Of a stretch of 64,000 bases of DNA, positions 41,057 to 50,061 are shown piece after piece; position 1 is the stretch's first letter, and each line of letters opens with the position of its first letter. The DNA lies in contig NZ_JPOL01000002.1 of assembly GCF_000733945.1 (NCBI RefSeq), positions 2,171,001 to 2,235,000 on the forward strand, written 5' to 3'. The position numbers and the translations under genes are program-made. This DNA comes from Flavimarina sp. Hel_I_48. GTDB taxonomy: Bacteria; Bacteroidota; Bacteroidia; Flavobacteriales; Flavobacteriaceae. The notes under the pieces are model-generated. The model was not told the DNA's origin and did not search any database. It was given only the letters and a program-made list of their open reading frames with translations.

Positions 41057-43834
41057 TTAAAATTTGTATTTGGCAGAGAGGCTAAAATCAATACCTCTCT
41101 TGTAGATTGACGTTGTAAAATCTCCTGCCTCTGTACCTTCTCTTACATACTCAAAATTTGGATCGAGTAAATTTTTAGCCCCAAGATTTATTTCCAGATG
41201 ATCGCCAATAGCATTTCTCATAATAAAATCAAGACTTGTCACGCTTTTTTCAACGAGATTACCAATACTTCCAGAACCTAAAGCGTCAATACGATCTGCA
41301 AAATAGGAGAATACTACATTGGCGACAGGTTTGTATGTTCCGAATGTTGGAGAGTAGCTCACGTCGGCATTAAGCAAAAATGGAGAAGCTCCTTGAAGCT
41401 GATCAGTACGGTCCAGTGTAGTAGAAAAGAGTCCGTTCACGCTGCTTAGTTTCTGCTCAGTATACATATAGGTGGCATTCAAACCCATTGACATTATATT
41501 GTTCTCGTCCTGATCTGATAATAAGTTTTTTCTTAACTCCAGCTCAACCCCATAAACATTGGCTTTATCTCCAGTTCTAAAAAAGCGCTGATCTCCTGTG
41601 GCACTATTGGAGATCACTTTGTTTACCGGATCTTTAATTTCTTTGGCAAAACCAGCGATGGAAAATAACTCCCCACTTGACATGAACCACTCGTATTTTA
41701 GGTCTAAATTATAGATGTCGCTTACCGTGGTTCCTACCAACAGATCGGAATTACCACCTACTCTGGTTGTTACGTCTTCGTAAAGGAATGGTGCTACTTC
41801 TTTAAATTCTGGTAGCGATGCGGTTTTGGAGATTGAAAAACGTAAGTTCTGATCTTCGGAGAGAGCATACTTAACATTAATGCTAGGTAAGAATACATTA
41901 GTGTAGGCACTAACAGTATCTATATTTTTACGGATGTTTATCACATTGTAATTAATGGCCTGTTTAATGGATTCTACCCGAACACCAGGTACTATCAAAA
42001 ACTTTCCAGCCGTGATTTCGGCATTGATATATCCCGCATGGATATCAAGGTTACCTGTATATGTATTCTCTGGTAAACCAGGAAAATTACGTTGATCTAT
42101 ACCCAATTCAGGACTTATACTGTTGAATACAAACGTATCATAGTTTTGGCCTAGGTTGCTAACATCAAAAAAGTCATTCAGATTATTTACGTCAGCAACG
42201 GTTACATTTACTCCTAAAATATCATATCCGTAGCGGATATTCTCAAAATAGCGTTCTTTGGTACGCCCATTATATCCAAAGTTAAATTTTAGCTTGTCTG
42301 ACGCTTTATATTCAAGGTTAAGGCGACTATTGAGTTCTTCGTCCTCGATATCTTGAAAATAGCGCTGATTGTCAAAGTTGACGTTATCATAAAACGAAGC
42401 ATTAGTACTTGGATCACCGTCTAGGGCGAGATTATAGTTCTCAAAACTGAATCGCTTTCTATCTGGCTGATGAGCAAATACCTTATTGTAACCCACACCC
42501 CAAGTAAGTTCAAAATTTTCACCTACCTGATCAACTCCAGATAATTGATTTACGAAGATGAGGTCTTCTTTAAATAAAATATTTTTAGTAAAAAAACCTG
42601 CGTCTTGATTGAGGAATGCATTTCTATTCCTACCATTACCATCTATCCCAAAATTCCCTACCTCATCAGAAGAGCTGTTTAGAAATAGAGAATTGAAATT
42701 AATGCGGTGTTCATTGCTTATTCGGTAAGCGAGATTTAGCATTCCCGTTGTAGTTGTTGAATATTCATATTCTTCAACGTCGCTATAACTTGTTTTTACC
42801 CGAGTCGTAAAGTCTGCAGCAGAACCTCTCCTATACTCAAAATCATTTGTAAAAGATGCTGTACCAAAAATACTTAGGCGGCTTTCTCCAAGATCAAAAG
42901 ATTTTCCTCCAGAAATAGAACCATTGATGTTGATTGCTTCTCCTCCATCAACTGCATCTACAGGGTGAGAAAGTATTACTGCAAATGGATTGTTGTCGTA
43001 TCTATTATAGAATCCAAAATATCCTGTACCCTCACTGCGTACGAAATTTTTGCCTGCTGCACGCGAATTGAACCCTGTGCCCAGATCAATATCCAGAAAG
43101 CCCCTGCCCTTATAATCTTTAGCAACCACATCTATGTTTCCGGCAGCAAAGTCTCCAAAGAACTTCGTTGAATATGCCTTGCTCACTGATACGTTCTGAA
43201 TAATATCAGAAGGAAATAGATCCAGGTTCATATTTTTTCTGTCAATGTCATTGGACGGGAGTGAAAGACCGTTATATGTGGTGTTTAAATAGCGATCACC
43301 TAAGCCCCGCACATATACGTTGCCTGTACCTCCCGATTGTTTAGATACACCTGATATTTTTGCAATCGCCGCAGCCGCGTTGCTCACCCCTTTTCTGGCT
43401 AATTCATCGGCGCCTATGTTCTGCTGAATAGCTACCGCGTTTTTCTGCTCCAATAAGAGCGCAACTTCAGATTCTCTTGAAGTCGTAACCGTGATCAAAA
43501 CCTCGTCTAGCGTTGCTGAACTGGCGCCCAATCCGGAATTTATCGTGGTCACCTTACCAGATTCTACGTTTACATTGGGTACTTCTAGGGTTTCATAACC
43601 CACAAAACTAAATACCAATGTATAAGTACCGGGATCTACATTGTCTATTTTATAAAGCCCATCAAAGTCGGTAGTCCCACCTTTTGTTGTGTTTTTGAGT
43701 TGGACGGTGGCAAATGGAAGGGGTTCCCCATTTGCCTCTTTATCGCTTAAAACGCCCACTATACTTCCTTTTTCTTGTGCACCGGCAGAAAATACCGTTG
43801 TTATTAGTAATAAAAGTATATAGATTGCTCTCAT
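41057..43834 (-). CDS. TonB-dependent outer-membrane receptor
   Basis: 925 residues. Signal peptide (~1-19), a carboxypeptidase-regulatory-like domain (~25-105; GSIVGVLSDKEANGEPLPFATV), the plug (~120-230; ISGVSKQSGGTGNVYVRGLGDRYLNTTYNG) and a 22-strand barrel ending ...SLSAKYKF with the aromatic C-terminal residue. It imports a substrate across the outer membrane using TonB/ExbBD energy. The plug phrase YVRGLGDRYLNT is typical of a non-SusC receptor subgroup seen with beta-helix lipoproteins. No SusD or glycosidase lies nearby. The promoter has an 11-bp-phased repeat array. Confidence 0.9.
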   Translation of the reverse strand: MRAIYILLLLITTVFSAGAQEKGSIVGVLSDKEANGEPLPFATVQLKNTTKGGTTDFDGLYKIDNVDPGTYTLVFSFVGYETLEVPNVNVESGKVTTINSGLGASSATLDEVLITVTTSRESEVALLLEQKNAVAIQQNIGADELARKGVSNAAAAIAKISGVSKQSGGTGNVYVRGLGDRYLNTTYNGLSLPSNDIDRKNMNLDLFPSDIIQNVSVSKAYSTKFFGDFAAGNIDVVAKDYKGRGFLDIDLGTGFNSRAAGKNFVRSEGTGYFGFYNRYDNNPFAVILSHPVDAVDGGEAININGSISGGKSFDLGESRLSIFGTASFTNDFEYRRGSAADFTTRVKTSYSDVEEYEYSTTTTGMLNLAYRISNEHRINFNSLFLNSSSDEVGNFGIDGNGRNRNAFLNQDAGFFTKNILFKEDLIFVNQLSGVDQVGENFELTWGVGYNKVFAHQPDRKRFSFENYNLALDGDPSTNASFYDNVNFDNQRYFQDIEDEELNSRLNLEYKASDKLKFNFGYNGRTKERYFENIRYGYDILGVNVTVADVNNLNDFFDVSNLGQNYDTFVFNSISPELGIDQRNFPGLPENTYTGNLDIHAGYINAEITAGKFLIVPGVRVESIKQAINYNVINIRKNIDTVSAYTNVFLPSINVKYALSEDQNLRFSISKTASLPEFKEVAPFLYEDVTTRVGGNSDLLVGTTVSDIYNLDLKYEWFMSSGELFSIAGFAKEIKDPVNKVISNSATGDQRFFRTGDKANVYGVELELRKNLLSDQDENNIMSMGLNATYMYTEQKLSSVNGLFSTTLDRTDQLQGASPFLLNADVSYSPTFGTYKPVANVVFSYFADRIDALGSGSIGNLVEKSVTSLDFIMRNAIGDHLEINLGAKNLLDPNFEYVREGTEAGDFTTSIYKRGIDFSLSAKYKF

Positions 43835-43859
43835 TGTGTTGTTTCAGTTTATATGGGGG

Positions 43860-43950
43860 CAAAGTAACGGGACGGCTGTAATGCTAATGTTACCTCAGGA
43901 TTAAACTAGGGTCACCATTGCGTTAGCTTAATGTTACCATGTGGTTGAAA
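43860..43950 (-). promoter_or_regulatory. TonB receptor promoter with seven 11-bp-phased half-sites
   Basis: The minus-strand -7-like box TTACTTTG is at 43867-43860. Upstream of it, plus-strand half-sites start every 11 bases: GTAA 43878, GTTA 43889, ATTA 43900, GTCA 43911, GTTA 43922, GTTA 43933 and GTTG 43944. The sub-pattern TAATGTTACC occurs twice, exactly 44 bases apart. Direct repeats with 11-bp period upstream of the core promoter are typical of PhoB/OmpR-family activators. Confidence 0.55.
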
Positions 43951-44017
43951 GATGATGTGGTTGATTCTGTTCTGTTTTTCAAAAAATGTATCTTGCGCCA
44001 AATAGAACAAAGGAGTT

Positions 44018-45352
44018 ATGATGCACTGGGAGCAGTTACTTTCATTAAAACGCTTCGGCGATACCGCGATACGTCAACGTAAGGAACAAGATGAAACCCG
44101 TCTGGGTTTTGAAGTAGATTATGACCGCATTATATTTTCTTCGGCCTTTAGGAGCTTGCAAGATAAGACCCAGGTCATCCCGCTCAGTAAGACAGATTTT
44201 GTGCACACCCGTTTAACGCATAGTCTTGAGGTGTCTGTGGTGGGGCGTTCTTTAGGAAGGCTGGTAGGGCAAAAACTTCTCGAAAAATACCCAAATTTAG
44301 CCGAAAATGGGTACCGTTTCAGTGATTTTGGGGCAATTGTGGCTGCGGCGGCACTGGCACACGATATCGGGAATCCGCCGTTTGGCCATTCTGGCGAAAA
44401 AGCCATTGGTGCTTATTTTGAGCACGGCGAAGGCGCACGTTATAAGGATAGCCTAACGGCGAAAGAATACCAGGATCTTATCAAATTTGAAGGTAATGCC
44501 AATGGTTTTAGGATTCTCAATGAATCCAAACCGGGCGTTCCCGGCGGCATCCGACTTTCTTACGCTACTTTAGGTGCATTTACTAAATATCCCAAGGAGT
44601 CGCTACCGCATAAACCCACAAAGAATATTGCAGATAAAAAGTATGGTTTTTTTCAGAATGATAAAGACTTTTTTAAAGAGGTAGCTAGAGAATTAGGTAT
44701 GAAGCCTACGGGAAGTGTAGATGATCAGGCTTTTGCCCGGCATCCACTCGCCTTTCTCGTAGAAGCTGCTGATGATATCTGCTATACGATTATCGACTTT
44801 GAGGATGGTATAAACCTGGGGCTTATCCCGGAGGAATTTGCATTGGAATATCTTATAAAGTTAGTAGGCAGTGCCATAAGTACGAAAACCTATAACCAGA
44901 TGCAGGACACGGCATCCAGGCTGAGTTATTTGCGTGCCTTAGCGATCAATACACTGATCAGGGAAGCCGTCAATTTGTTTATGGCAAACGAAGAGCAGAT
45001 CTTAAAAGGTGAATTTCACGTTGGTCTGCTTGAAAAAAGCAGTTTTAAAGCGCAGATTGAGGATATTATCAGTCTAAGCGTCGATAAAATCTACCAGAGC
45101 CGTGAAGTTATTGAAAAGGAGATTGCTGGTTTTGAGATCCTGACCACATTGCTACATGCACGTACAAAATGCATTGATGACGATTCCCTGCATTATAATA
45201 AACTGGTAAAAAATCTTTTTGGTTCGGCAATCATTGCTGAGCCTTCAAGTGTTTACGATGCCTTGATCGCAATCTGCGGTGAGATTTCCATGCTGACCGA
45301 TAGTAAAGCGTTACTTTTTTATAAAAAAATTAAGGGATTAGATATAGAATAG
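44018..45352 (+). CDS. dgt: dGTP triphosphohydrolase
   Basis: 444-residue HD-domain protein. FSSAFRSLQDKTQVIPLSK and RLTHSLEVSVVGR bring the first metal His; ALAHDIGNPPFGHSGE holds the HD pair and helical metal site; and AADDICYTIIDFEDG carries the last Asp. Such enzymes hydrolyse dGTP (or dNTPs) to deoxynucleoside and triphosphate, controlling dNTP pools. Length fits the Bacteroidota form. An ATG one codon downstream is equally possible. It is divergent from the TonB receptor. Confidence 0.92.
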   Translation: MMHWEQLLSLKRFGDTAIRQRKEQDETRLGFEVDYDRIIFSSAFRSLQDKTQVIPLSKTDFVHTRLTHSLEVSVVGRSLGRLVGQKLLEKYPNLAENGYRFSDFGAIVAAAALAHDIGNPPFGHSGEKAIGAYFEHGEGARYKDSLTAKEYQDLIKFEGNANGFRILNESKPGVPGGIRLSYATLGAFTKYPKESLPHKPTKNIADKKYGFFQNDKDFFKEVARELGMKPTGSVDDQAFARHPLAFLVEAADDICYTIIDFEDGINLGLIPEEFALEYLIKLVGSAISTKTYNQMQDTASRLSYLRALAINTLIREAVNLFMANEEQILKGEFHVGLLEKSSFKAQIEDIISLSVDKIYQSREVIEKEIAGFEILTTLLHARTKCIDDDSLHYNKLVKNLFGSAIIAEPSSVYDALIAICGEISMLTDSKALLFYKKIKGLDIE

Positions 45353-45440
45353 AATCTTTAGATTAAATATTAAGTCTGCGGTATAAAACCTTCAATTTTT
45401 TATATGATTTGTTTAAAGTTCTGTTAAGCTGTCCGTGATT

Positions 45441-45458
45441 ACTAAACGGTTGGTTAGT
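45441..45458. promoter_or_regulatory. Candidate TetR operator 1
   Basis: ACTAAAC-N4-GGTTAGT, an inverted repeat with one mismatch, 22 bases upstream of the TetR ATG. Its core CTAAAC-N4-G(G/T)TTAG is shared with the site at 46060. Confidence 0.6.
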
Positions 45459-45480
45459 TTTGCAGAGTAGTATAGGAACA

Positions 45481-46047
45481 ATGGCCAGAAAAAAAGAATA
45501 TATAGAAGAAGAAGTGATTGAAAAGGCCATGAACCTATTTTGGAGAAATGGTTATGAAAATACTTCAATGCATATGCTGGAAAAGGAAATGGGAATCAAT
45601 AAATTCTCAATTTACTCCAGTTTTGGCAATAAAAACGGTGTTTTCATCGAAAGCTTGAAATGTTACAGGCAAAAGCTAAATGCACTTATCGTCAAATTGA
45701 AAGCTTCGGGAAACGGGATTACTGGTATTCAGGAATATTTCTACGATTTTATTGAATTTACAAAAGAGACTGAATTTGGTAAGGGATGTCTGGTAACCAA
45801 TACCGCTAATGAACTCCGTGAAGAAACAGATGTGAATATTAAGGATGTTCTGTCCAAATTTACCGAAGATATTAAAGCCATTTTTGCCGAATGTTTGAGA
45901 CAAGACCAGAATAAGGATAAGGAGACTATCGAAGAACAGGCTGATTTTCTGTTGATCTCCATGTTTGGATTGTCGTCCGCCACACGGATATTCACTAAAA
46001 AACAACTTGATAATTATATAACAAACATTTTTAAGCACATCGCTTAA
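45481..46047 (+). CDS. TetR-family regulator of the AhpD/DsbA-like redox module
   Basis: 188 residues. N-terminal TetR helix-turn-helix (NTSMHMLEKEMGINKFSIYSSFGNKNGVFIESL); the C-terminal helical domain contains one Cys-Leu-Val (GKGCLVTNTANEL) that is typical of the subgroup and another Cys (ECLRQDQ). In several relatives such Cys sense electrophiles or oxidants. Inverted repeats before this gene and before the AhpD-like gene fit autorepression and repression of the module. The ATG is preferred over an in-frame upstream start that would overlap the operator. Confidence 0.85.
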   Translation: MARKKEYIEEEVIEKAMNLFWRNGYENTSMHMLEKEMGINKFSIYSSFGNKNGVFIESLKCYRQKLNALIVKLKASGNGITGIQEYFYDFIEFTKETEFGKGCLVTNTANELREETDVNIKDVLSKFTEDIKAIFAECLRQDQNKDKETIEEQADFLLISMFGLSSATRIFTKKQLDNYITNIFKHIA

Positions 46048-46059
46048 TTTTTTGCCTCA

Positions 46060-46081
46060 TTTCTAAACAATCGTTTAGAAA
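46060..46081. promoter_or_regulatory. Candidate TetR operator 2
   Basis: Perfect inverted repeat TTTCTAAAC-AATC-GTTTAGAAA between the TetR gene and the AhpD-like gene. It has the same CTAAAC-N4-GTTTAG core as the first site, with 9-bp arms. Confidence 0.7.
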
Positions 46082-46107
46082 CTTAATAATCAGAAATAAT
46101 TGAACTT

Positions 46108-46671
46108 ATGACATCATTAAAAATTCACAGTATCGAATCTGCACCTGAAGAAAGCAAGGTGTTTTTAGAAAAATCCAAGAAAGCTTACGGGATGGTTCCC
46201 GGATTGCACGGCGTGTTGGCCGGGGCTCCCCAATTACTTGAGGCCTATCAAACCTTGCACGAGCTTTTCACACAATCATCTTTTAACAAAGAGGAATTGA
46301 CCGTGGTTTGGCAGGCTATAAATGTAGAGCATGCTTGTCATTATTGCGTACCTGCTCACACGGGGATTGCCAAATCTATGGGCGTTGACGATGCAATCAC
46401 CGAAGCTCTGCGCAACGAGACCCCTCTGGAAAATGAGAAATTGGAAGCCCTGCGCACCATGACACTTTCAATTGTACGCAACCGCGGTAATGTTTCACAA
46501 GAAGAATTAGATGCGTTTTATGCAGCCGGTTATGAGGAACGACAGGTATTGGAGATCATTTTGGGACTTTCTCAAAAAGTGATCAGCAACTATACCAACC
46601 ACATTGCGAATACCCCGGTAGATAAAGGTGCAGAGAAATACGCGTGGTCAAAAGAAAATGTTGAGAAATAG
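46108..46671 (+). CDS. AhpD-like (carboxymuconolactone decarboxylase family) redox protein
   Basis: 187-residue all-helical protein. Cys77 and Cys80 with His84 (HACHYCVPAHTG) form the redox-active CxxC site of AhpD-like proteins, which act as thiol peroxidase adaptors or peroxidases. It lies behind a perfect TetR operator and before a DsbA-family gene, suggesting response to oxidants or electrophiles. A hairpin terminator follows the stop. The family also has true decarboxylases, but these lack this CxxC. Confidence 0.83.
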   Translation: MTSLKIHSIESAPEESKVFLEKSKKAYGMVPGLHGVLAGAPQLLEAYQTLHELFTQSSFNKEELTVVWQAINVEHACHYCVPAHTGIAKSMGVDDAITEALRNETPLENEKLEALRTMTLSIVRNRGNVSQEELDAFYAAGYEERQVLEIILGLSQKVISNYTNHIANTPVDKGAEKYAWSKENVEK

Positions 46672-46695
46672 GCTGTATTTAATAATATAATTTCG

Positions 46696-46748
46696 AAAAT
46701 AGCTTTTGCCATTTCTTTATGTTTTAATGAAGGAGCAAAAGCTATTTT
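46696..46748 (+). terminator. Long-loop hairpin after the AhpD-like gene
   Basis: Perfect 14-bp arms (AAAATAGCTTTTGC / GCAAAAGCTATTTT) separated by a 25-base loop. Possible terminator; the 3' T-run is within the arm. Confidence 0.55.
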
Positions 46749-46826
46749 AAATATTTTCAGCGCATTTTTGAGCCGTGAATGGTTCGTAATTTGCACTATA
46801 CCTTACAATCGATAAATTTTCAAAAA

Positions 46827-47474
46827 ATGAAAGATAAAATAAAGATAGATATCGTTTCTGATGTGGTTTGCCCTTGGTGTACCATAGGTTATAAGCGGCT
46901 TGAAAAAGCAATTGCGGTACTGAATATGGAAGATCAGGTCGAAATTGAATGGCAACCCTTTGAACTGAATCCCAATATGCCCGCAGAAGGTCAAAATCTT
47001 AAAGAGCATATTGCAGAAAAATACGGTTCTACGGAAGAGCAGCAGCAGGAGTCGCAGCAGCGTATGATAGATGCCGGCGAAGAACTTGGTTTTACATTTG
47101 ATTATTTTGACGGAATGCGGATGGCCAATACTTTTGAGGCGCATGTCTTACTGGATTACGCCAAAGCATTCGGCAAGCAAACCGAACTAAAAATGCAGCT
47201 TACCAAAGCCTTTTTTAGCGAAAGAAAAGATGTTTCTAAAAGAGAGGTTTTAAAACAAGCGTTGCTGGATGTTGGCCTAAATGCAGAGGAAGGCTTGTCT
47301 ACATTGGATAATGAAGAAGCGCGTTACCACGTAAGAACCGAGCAGAATTATTGGAAAAATTCGGGAGTGAATTCTGTGCCCACCATCGTTTTTGATCGTA
47401 AAAGTGCCGTGACCGGCGCCCAACCTGTAGATGTATTTAAACAAATACTAACTGAAATAGCCGCGGAAGCTTAA
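46827..47474 (+). CDS. Cytosolic DsbA/FrnE-family thiol oxidoreductase
   Basis: 215 residues, no signal peptide. Cys15 and Cys18 in SDVVCPWCTIGYKRL form a CPWC motif, and a cis-Pro is in NSVPTIVFDRK. This matches FrnE-like proteins related to DsbA and 2-hydroxychromene-2-carboxylate isomerase, which act on cytosolic disulfides during stress. An upstream in-frame start would give an unlikely 16-residue leader, so the ATG at 46827 is preferred. It follows the AhpD-like gene in the TetR-controlled region, but the hairpin between them may reduce co-transcription. Confidence 0.86.
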   Translation: MKDKIKIDIVSDVVCPWCTIGYKRLEKAIAVLNMEDQVEIEWQPFELNPNMPAEGQNLKEHIAEKYGSTEEQQQESQQRMIDAGEELGFTFDYFDGMRMANTFEAHVLLDYAKAFGKQTELKMQLTKAFFSERKDVSKREVLKQALLDVGLNAEEGLSTLDNEEARYHVRTEQNYWKNSGVNSVPTIVFDRKSAVTGAQPVDVFKQILTEIAAEA

Positions 47475-47511
47475 CAGAAATAGAATTATTCAGTATTTGA
47501 GCTTAGTATGT

Positions 47512-47550
47512 ATTCTGGATTTAGATTGGTTCAAATCCAGAATTGTATTT
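47512..47550 (+). terminator. Terminator after the FrnE-like gene
   Basis: Eleven-bp stem (ATTCTGGATTT/AAATCCAGAAT) with a 10-base loop, then TGTATTTTT. Confidence 0.75.
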
Positions 47551-47592
47551 TTAGGAATGCACTTTAAGTTGGCCATTTAATCGTTCACTTGT

Positions 47593-49365
47593 TTATAAGT
47601 GTTTCAACTGTTCGCGCAGGATTTCTTTAATCGTATCTACATCTATTCCAGCTTCTTTTTGTAATTCATCAATACTCCCATGTTCTATAAAGCGATCGGG
47701 AATGCCCAAGATTTTGATGGAGCCTTTATAATTCTTTTCAGCCGCATATTCCGCTATTGCGGAACCGAAACCACCAATTTTTACGCCATCTTCTAAGGTG
47801 ATAATAGCCTTAAATTGGTCAAAAATGGTATTTAACGCTTCAAAATCAAGTGGTTTTATAAAACCAAAATAGTAAACGGCTACTTTCTTTTCACTTTCTG
47901 AAGCAATTTTTAGTGTGCGCTCCGTAAGATTTCCGGTTACCAAAACAGCAATTTTGTTTCCATCGCGCAGTTTTTCGGCCTTGCCAATTGCGACTTCTTC
48001 AAACGGCGTTTCCCATGCTATTACATTTCCCCTTCCTCTTGGGTAGCGAATGGCGATAGGATGTTGCAAGCCTTTTTGCGCGGTAAACAGGATATTCCGA
48101 AGGGTTTCTTCATTCCGTGGAGCGTAAAGGATCATATTTGGGATACAGCGCAGATAGGCAATATCAAAAATACCGTGGTGGGTGGCACCATCTTCACCCA
48201 CAAGGCCGGCACGGTCCAGACAAAAGATTACAGGTAAATTTTGTAGTGCCACATCGTGAATAAGTTGGTCATAACCGCGCTGTAAAAATGTAGAATAAAT
48301 AGTACAAAAGACCGAAAAACCTTCGCTGGCCATTCCTGCCGCAAGGGTAACCGCATGTTGTTCTGCAATGCCCACATCAAACGCGCGCTCCGGGAAGCGT
48401 TGCATCATGTATTTTAAGGAACTCCCCGTGGGCATGGCAGGAGTGATACCTATTATTTTTACGTTTGTTTCGGCCAGTTCTACTAAGGTATGGCCAAAAA
48501 CATCCTGATATTTGGGAGGTTGAGGTGCTGCAGGATATTGCTCTAGATCACCCGTTTTGGCATTAAATCGGCCAGGGGCGTGGTACTTTACCTGATCTGC
48601 CTCGGCTTGTTTCAGTCCTTTTCCTTTTGTGGTTATCACATGCAATAAACGCGGGCCGGTTTCATTCTTTAATTTATTCAGAACATCTAAAAGAGCGCTA
48701 AGATCATGCCCATCCACAGGGCCATAATAGCTAAAATTAAGTGCTTCAAAGCTATTTTTAGCTTCAGAATGACCATTTTTTAGCTCAAAAAGGTAGTTTT
48801 TAAAAGCGCCCACGCTGGGATCAATGCCCATCGTATTGTCATTGAGCACCACGAGTAGGTTAGCATTTGTCGCGCCGGCATGGTTGAGGGCTTCAAAGGC
48901 CATTCCGCTTGCGATGGAAGCATCGCCTATTACCGCAATATGTTGTCGGTTTTTGTCACCTTTGAGTTGGGCGCCTATCGCCATGCCCAGCGCGGCAGAA
49001 ATAGAAGTGCTGGAGTGTCCAGTCCCAAAGGCGTCGTATTGGTTTTCTTCCCTACGCGGAAAACCGCTCAGACCGCCATATTGCCTATTGGTTTCAAAGA
49101 TATCCCGCCGACCCGTAAGAATTTTATGCCCATACGCCTGGTGTCCCACATCCCAGATCAACTTGTCGCGTGGGGTGTAAAAAATGTAGTGGAGGGCGAT
49201 AGTCAATTCCACCACACCCAGGCTTGCACCCAGATGCCCTTCTTTTACCGCAACTATGTTAATGATAAACTGGCGCAGTTCCCTGGCGAGATCATCCAGT
49301 TTTTCCGGGGGCAGTTTCCGCAAATCTGCGGGGTCATCAAGGTGTGAAAGTAAATCTGTAGACAT
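47593..49365 (-). CDS. dxs: 1-deoxy-D-xylulose-5-phosphate synthase
   Basis: 590-residue thiamine-diphosphate enzyme, first step of the MEP isoprenoid pathway: pyruvate plus glyceraldehyde 3-phosphate to DXP. The ThDP motif is GDASIASGMAFEALNHAG; other family blocks are GHQAYGHKILTGRRD, HVITTKGKGLKQAE and the C-terminal transketolase domains (DVGIAEQHAVTLAAGMA; PRGRGNV). The Met at 49365 is preferred to an in-frame one 54 bases upstream that gives a non-family leader. A TACCTTTG box lies only 4 bases before this ATG. Confidence 0.95.
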   Translation of the reverse strand: MSTDLLSHLDDPADLRKLPPEKLDDLARELRQFIINIVAVKEGHLGASLGVVELTIALHYIFYTPRDKLIWDVGHQAYGHKILTGRRDIFETNRQYGGLSGFPRREENQYDAFGTGHSSTSISAALGMAIGAQLKGDKNRQHIAVIGDASIASGMAFEALNHAGATNANLLVVLNDNTMGIDPSVGAFKNYLFELKNGHSEAKNSFEALNFSYYGPVDGHDLSALLDVLNKLKNETGPRLLHVITTKGKGLKQAEADQVKYHAPGRFNAKTGDLEQYPAAPQPPKYQDVFGHTLVELAETNVKIIGITPAMPTGSSLKYMMQRFPERAFDVGIAEQHAVTLAAGMASEGFSVFCTIYSTFLQRGYDQLIHDVALQNLPVIFCLDRAGLVGEDGATHHGIFDIAYLRCIPNMILYAPRNEETLRNILFTAQKGLQHPIAIRYPRGRGNVIAWETPFEEVAIGKAEKLRDGNKIAVLVTGNLTERTLKIASESEKKVAVYYFGFIKPLDFEALNTIFDQFKAIITLEDGVKIGGFGSAIAEYAAEKNYKGSIKILGIPDRFIEHGSIDELQKEAGIDVDTIKEILREQLKHL

Positions 49366-49369
49366 GCTG

Positions 49370-49377
49370 CAAAGGTA
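49370..49377 (-). promoter_or_regulatory. dxs -7 box next to the start codon
   Basis: TACCTTTG on the minus strand, with only four bases (CAGC) before the dxs ATG. If used, transcription would start at or within a few bases of the ATG. Confidence 0.4.
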
Positions 49378-49469
49378 GCCGAAGTGTACATTATTTTTTA
49401 AAATGTGGTCAAAAATCAATTACTTGCAGGTAATTAATCCGAATATACAAAGCGACGAAATTCAGTGCC

Positions 49470-49919
49470 ATGCTACAACCTTTTGACGATACCTATTTTA
49501 TGAAAAGAGCACTGCAGGAAGCGGAGATCGCCTATGAACTTGGCGAGATTCCAGTAGGTGCCGTCATAACGGTAAACAATACAATAATCGCCCGCGCGCA
49601 CAATCTGACCGAACGTCTCAATGATGTCACCGCGCACGCTGAAATGCAGGCCATTACCGCTGCAGCGAACTATCTGGGAGGCAAATATCTTACCGATTGT
49701 ACACTTTATATCACGCTGGAACCTTGTCAAATGTGCGCCGGTGCATTGTACTGGAGCCAGATTTCAAATATTGTGATCGCTGCGCCAGATCCTGTGCGGG
49801 GCTATCAGCATATGGGTACGCAATTGCATCCCAAAACCAGGGTACATCAGGGGATTATGGCAGATCAGGCTGCTGCTTTATTGAAACGTTTTTTCATAGA
49901 ACGACGCAATCTAAATTGA
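49470..49919 (+). CDS. tadA: tRNA(Arg) adenosine-34 deaminase
   Basis: 149-residue zinc deaminase. His56-Ala-Glu58 and PCQMC (Cys86, Cys89) are the catalytic and zinc-binding residues of the cytidine deaminase fold. GEIPVGAVI and NDVTAHAEMQAI are typical of TadA, which makes inosine at the wobble position of tRNA-Arg(ACG). It is divergent from dxs. An alternative Met ten codons in is less likely because family members keep the N-terminal helix. Confidence 0.93.
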   Translation: MLQPFDDTYFMKRALQEAEIAYELGEIPVGAVITVNNTIIARAHNLTERLNDVTAHAEMQAITAAANYLGGKYLTDCTLYITLEPCQMCAGALYWSQISNIVIAAPDPVRGYQHMGTQLHPKTRVHQGIMADQAAALLKRFFIERRNLN

Positions 49920-50061
49920 ATGAAAAGTCTTGTTTTATGCTGAATTTAAACGGTTTAATGCTGATTTACGCCTAAAAATGTCCTATTTATCGACTTTGGT
50001 GGTATTCGATAATAAAATGCGAAATTTACATTGACCGCAAACGATCCAAACGTCCCCTGTC

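Noticed and set aside
39801..43834. Polysaccharide utilization locus
   Set aside because: The lipoprotein is not SusD-like and no glycosidase, sulfatase or sugar regulator adjoins the receptor.
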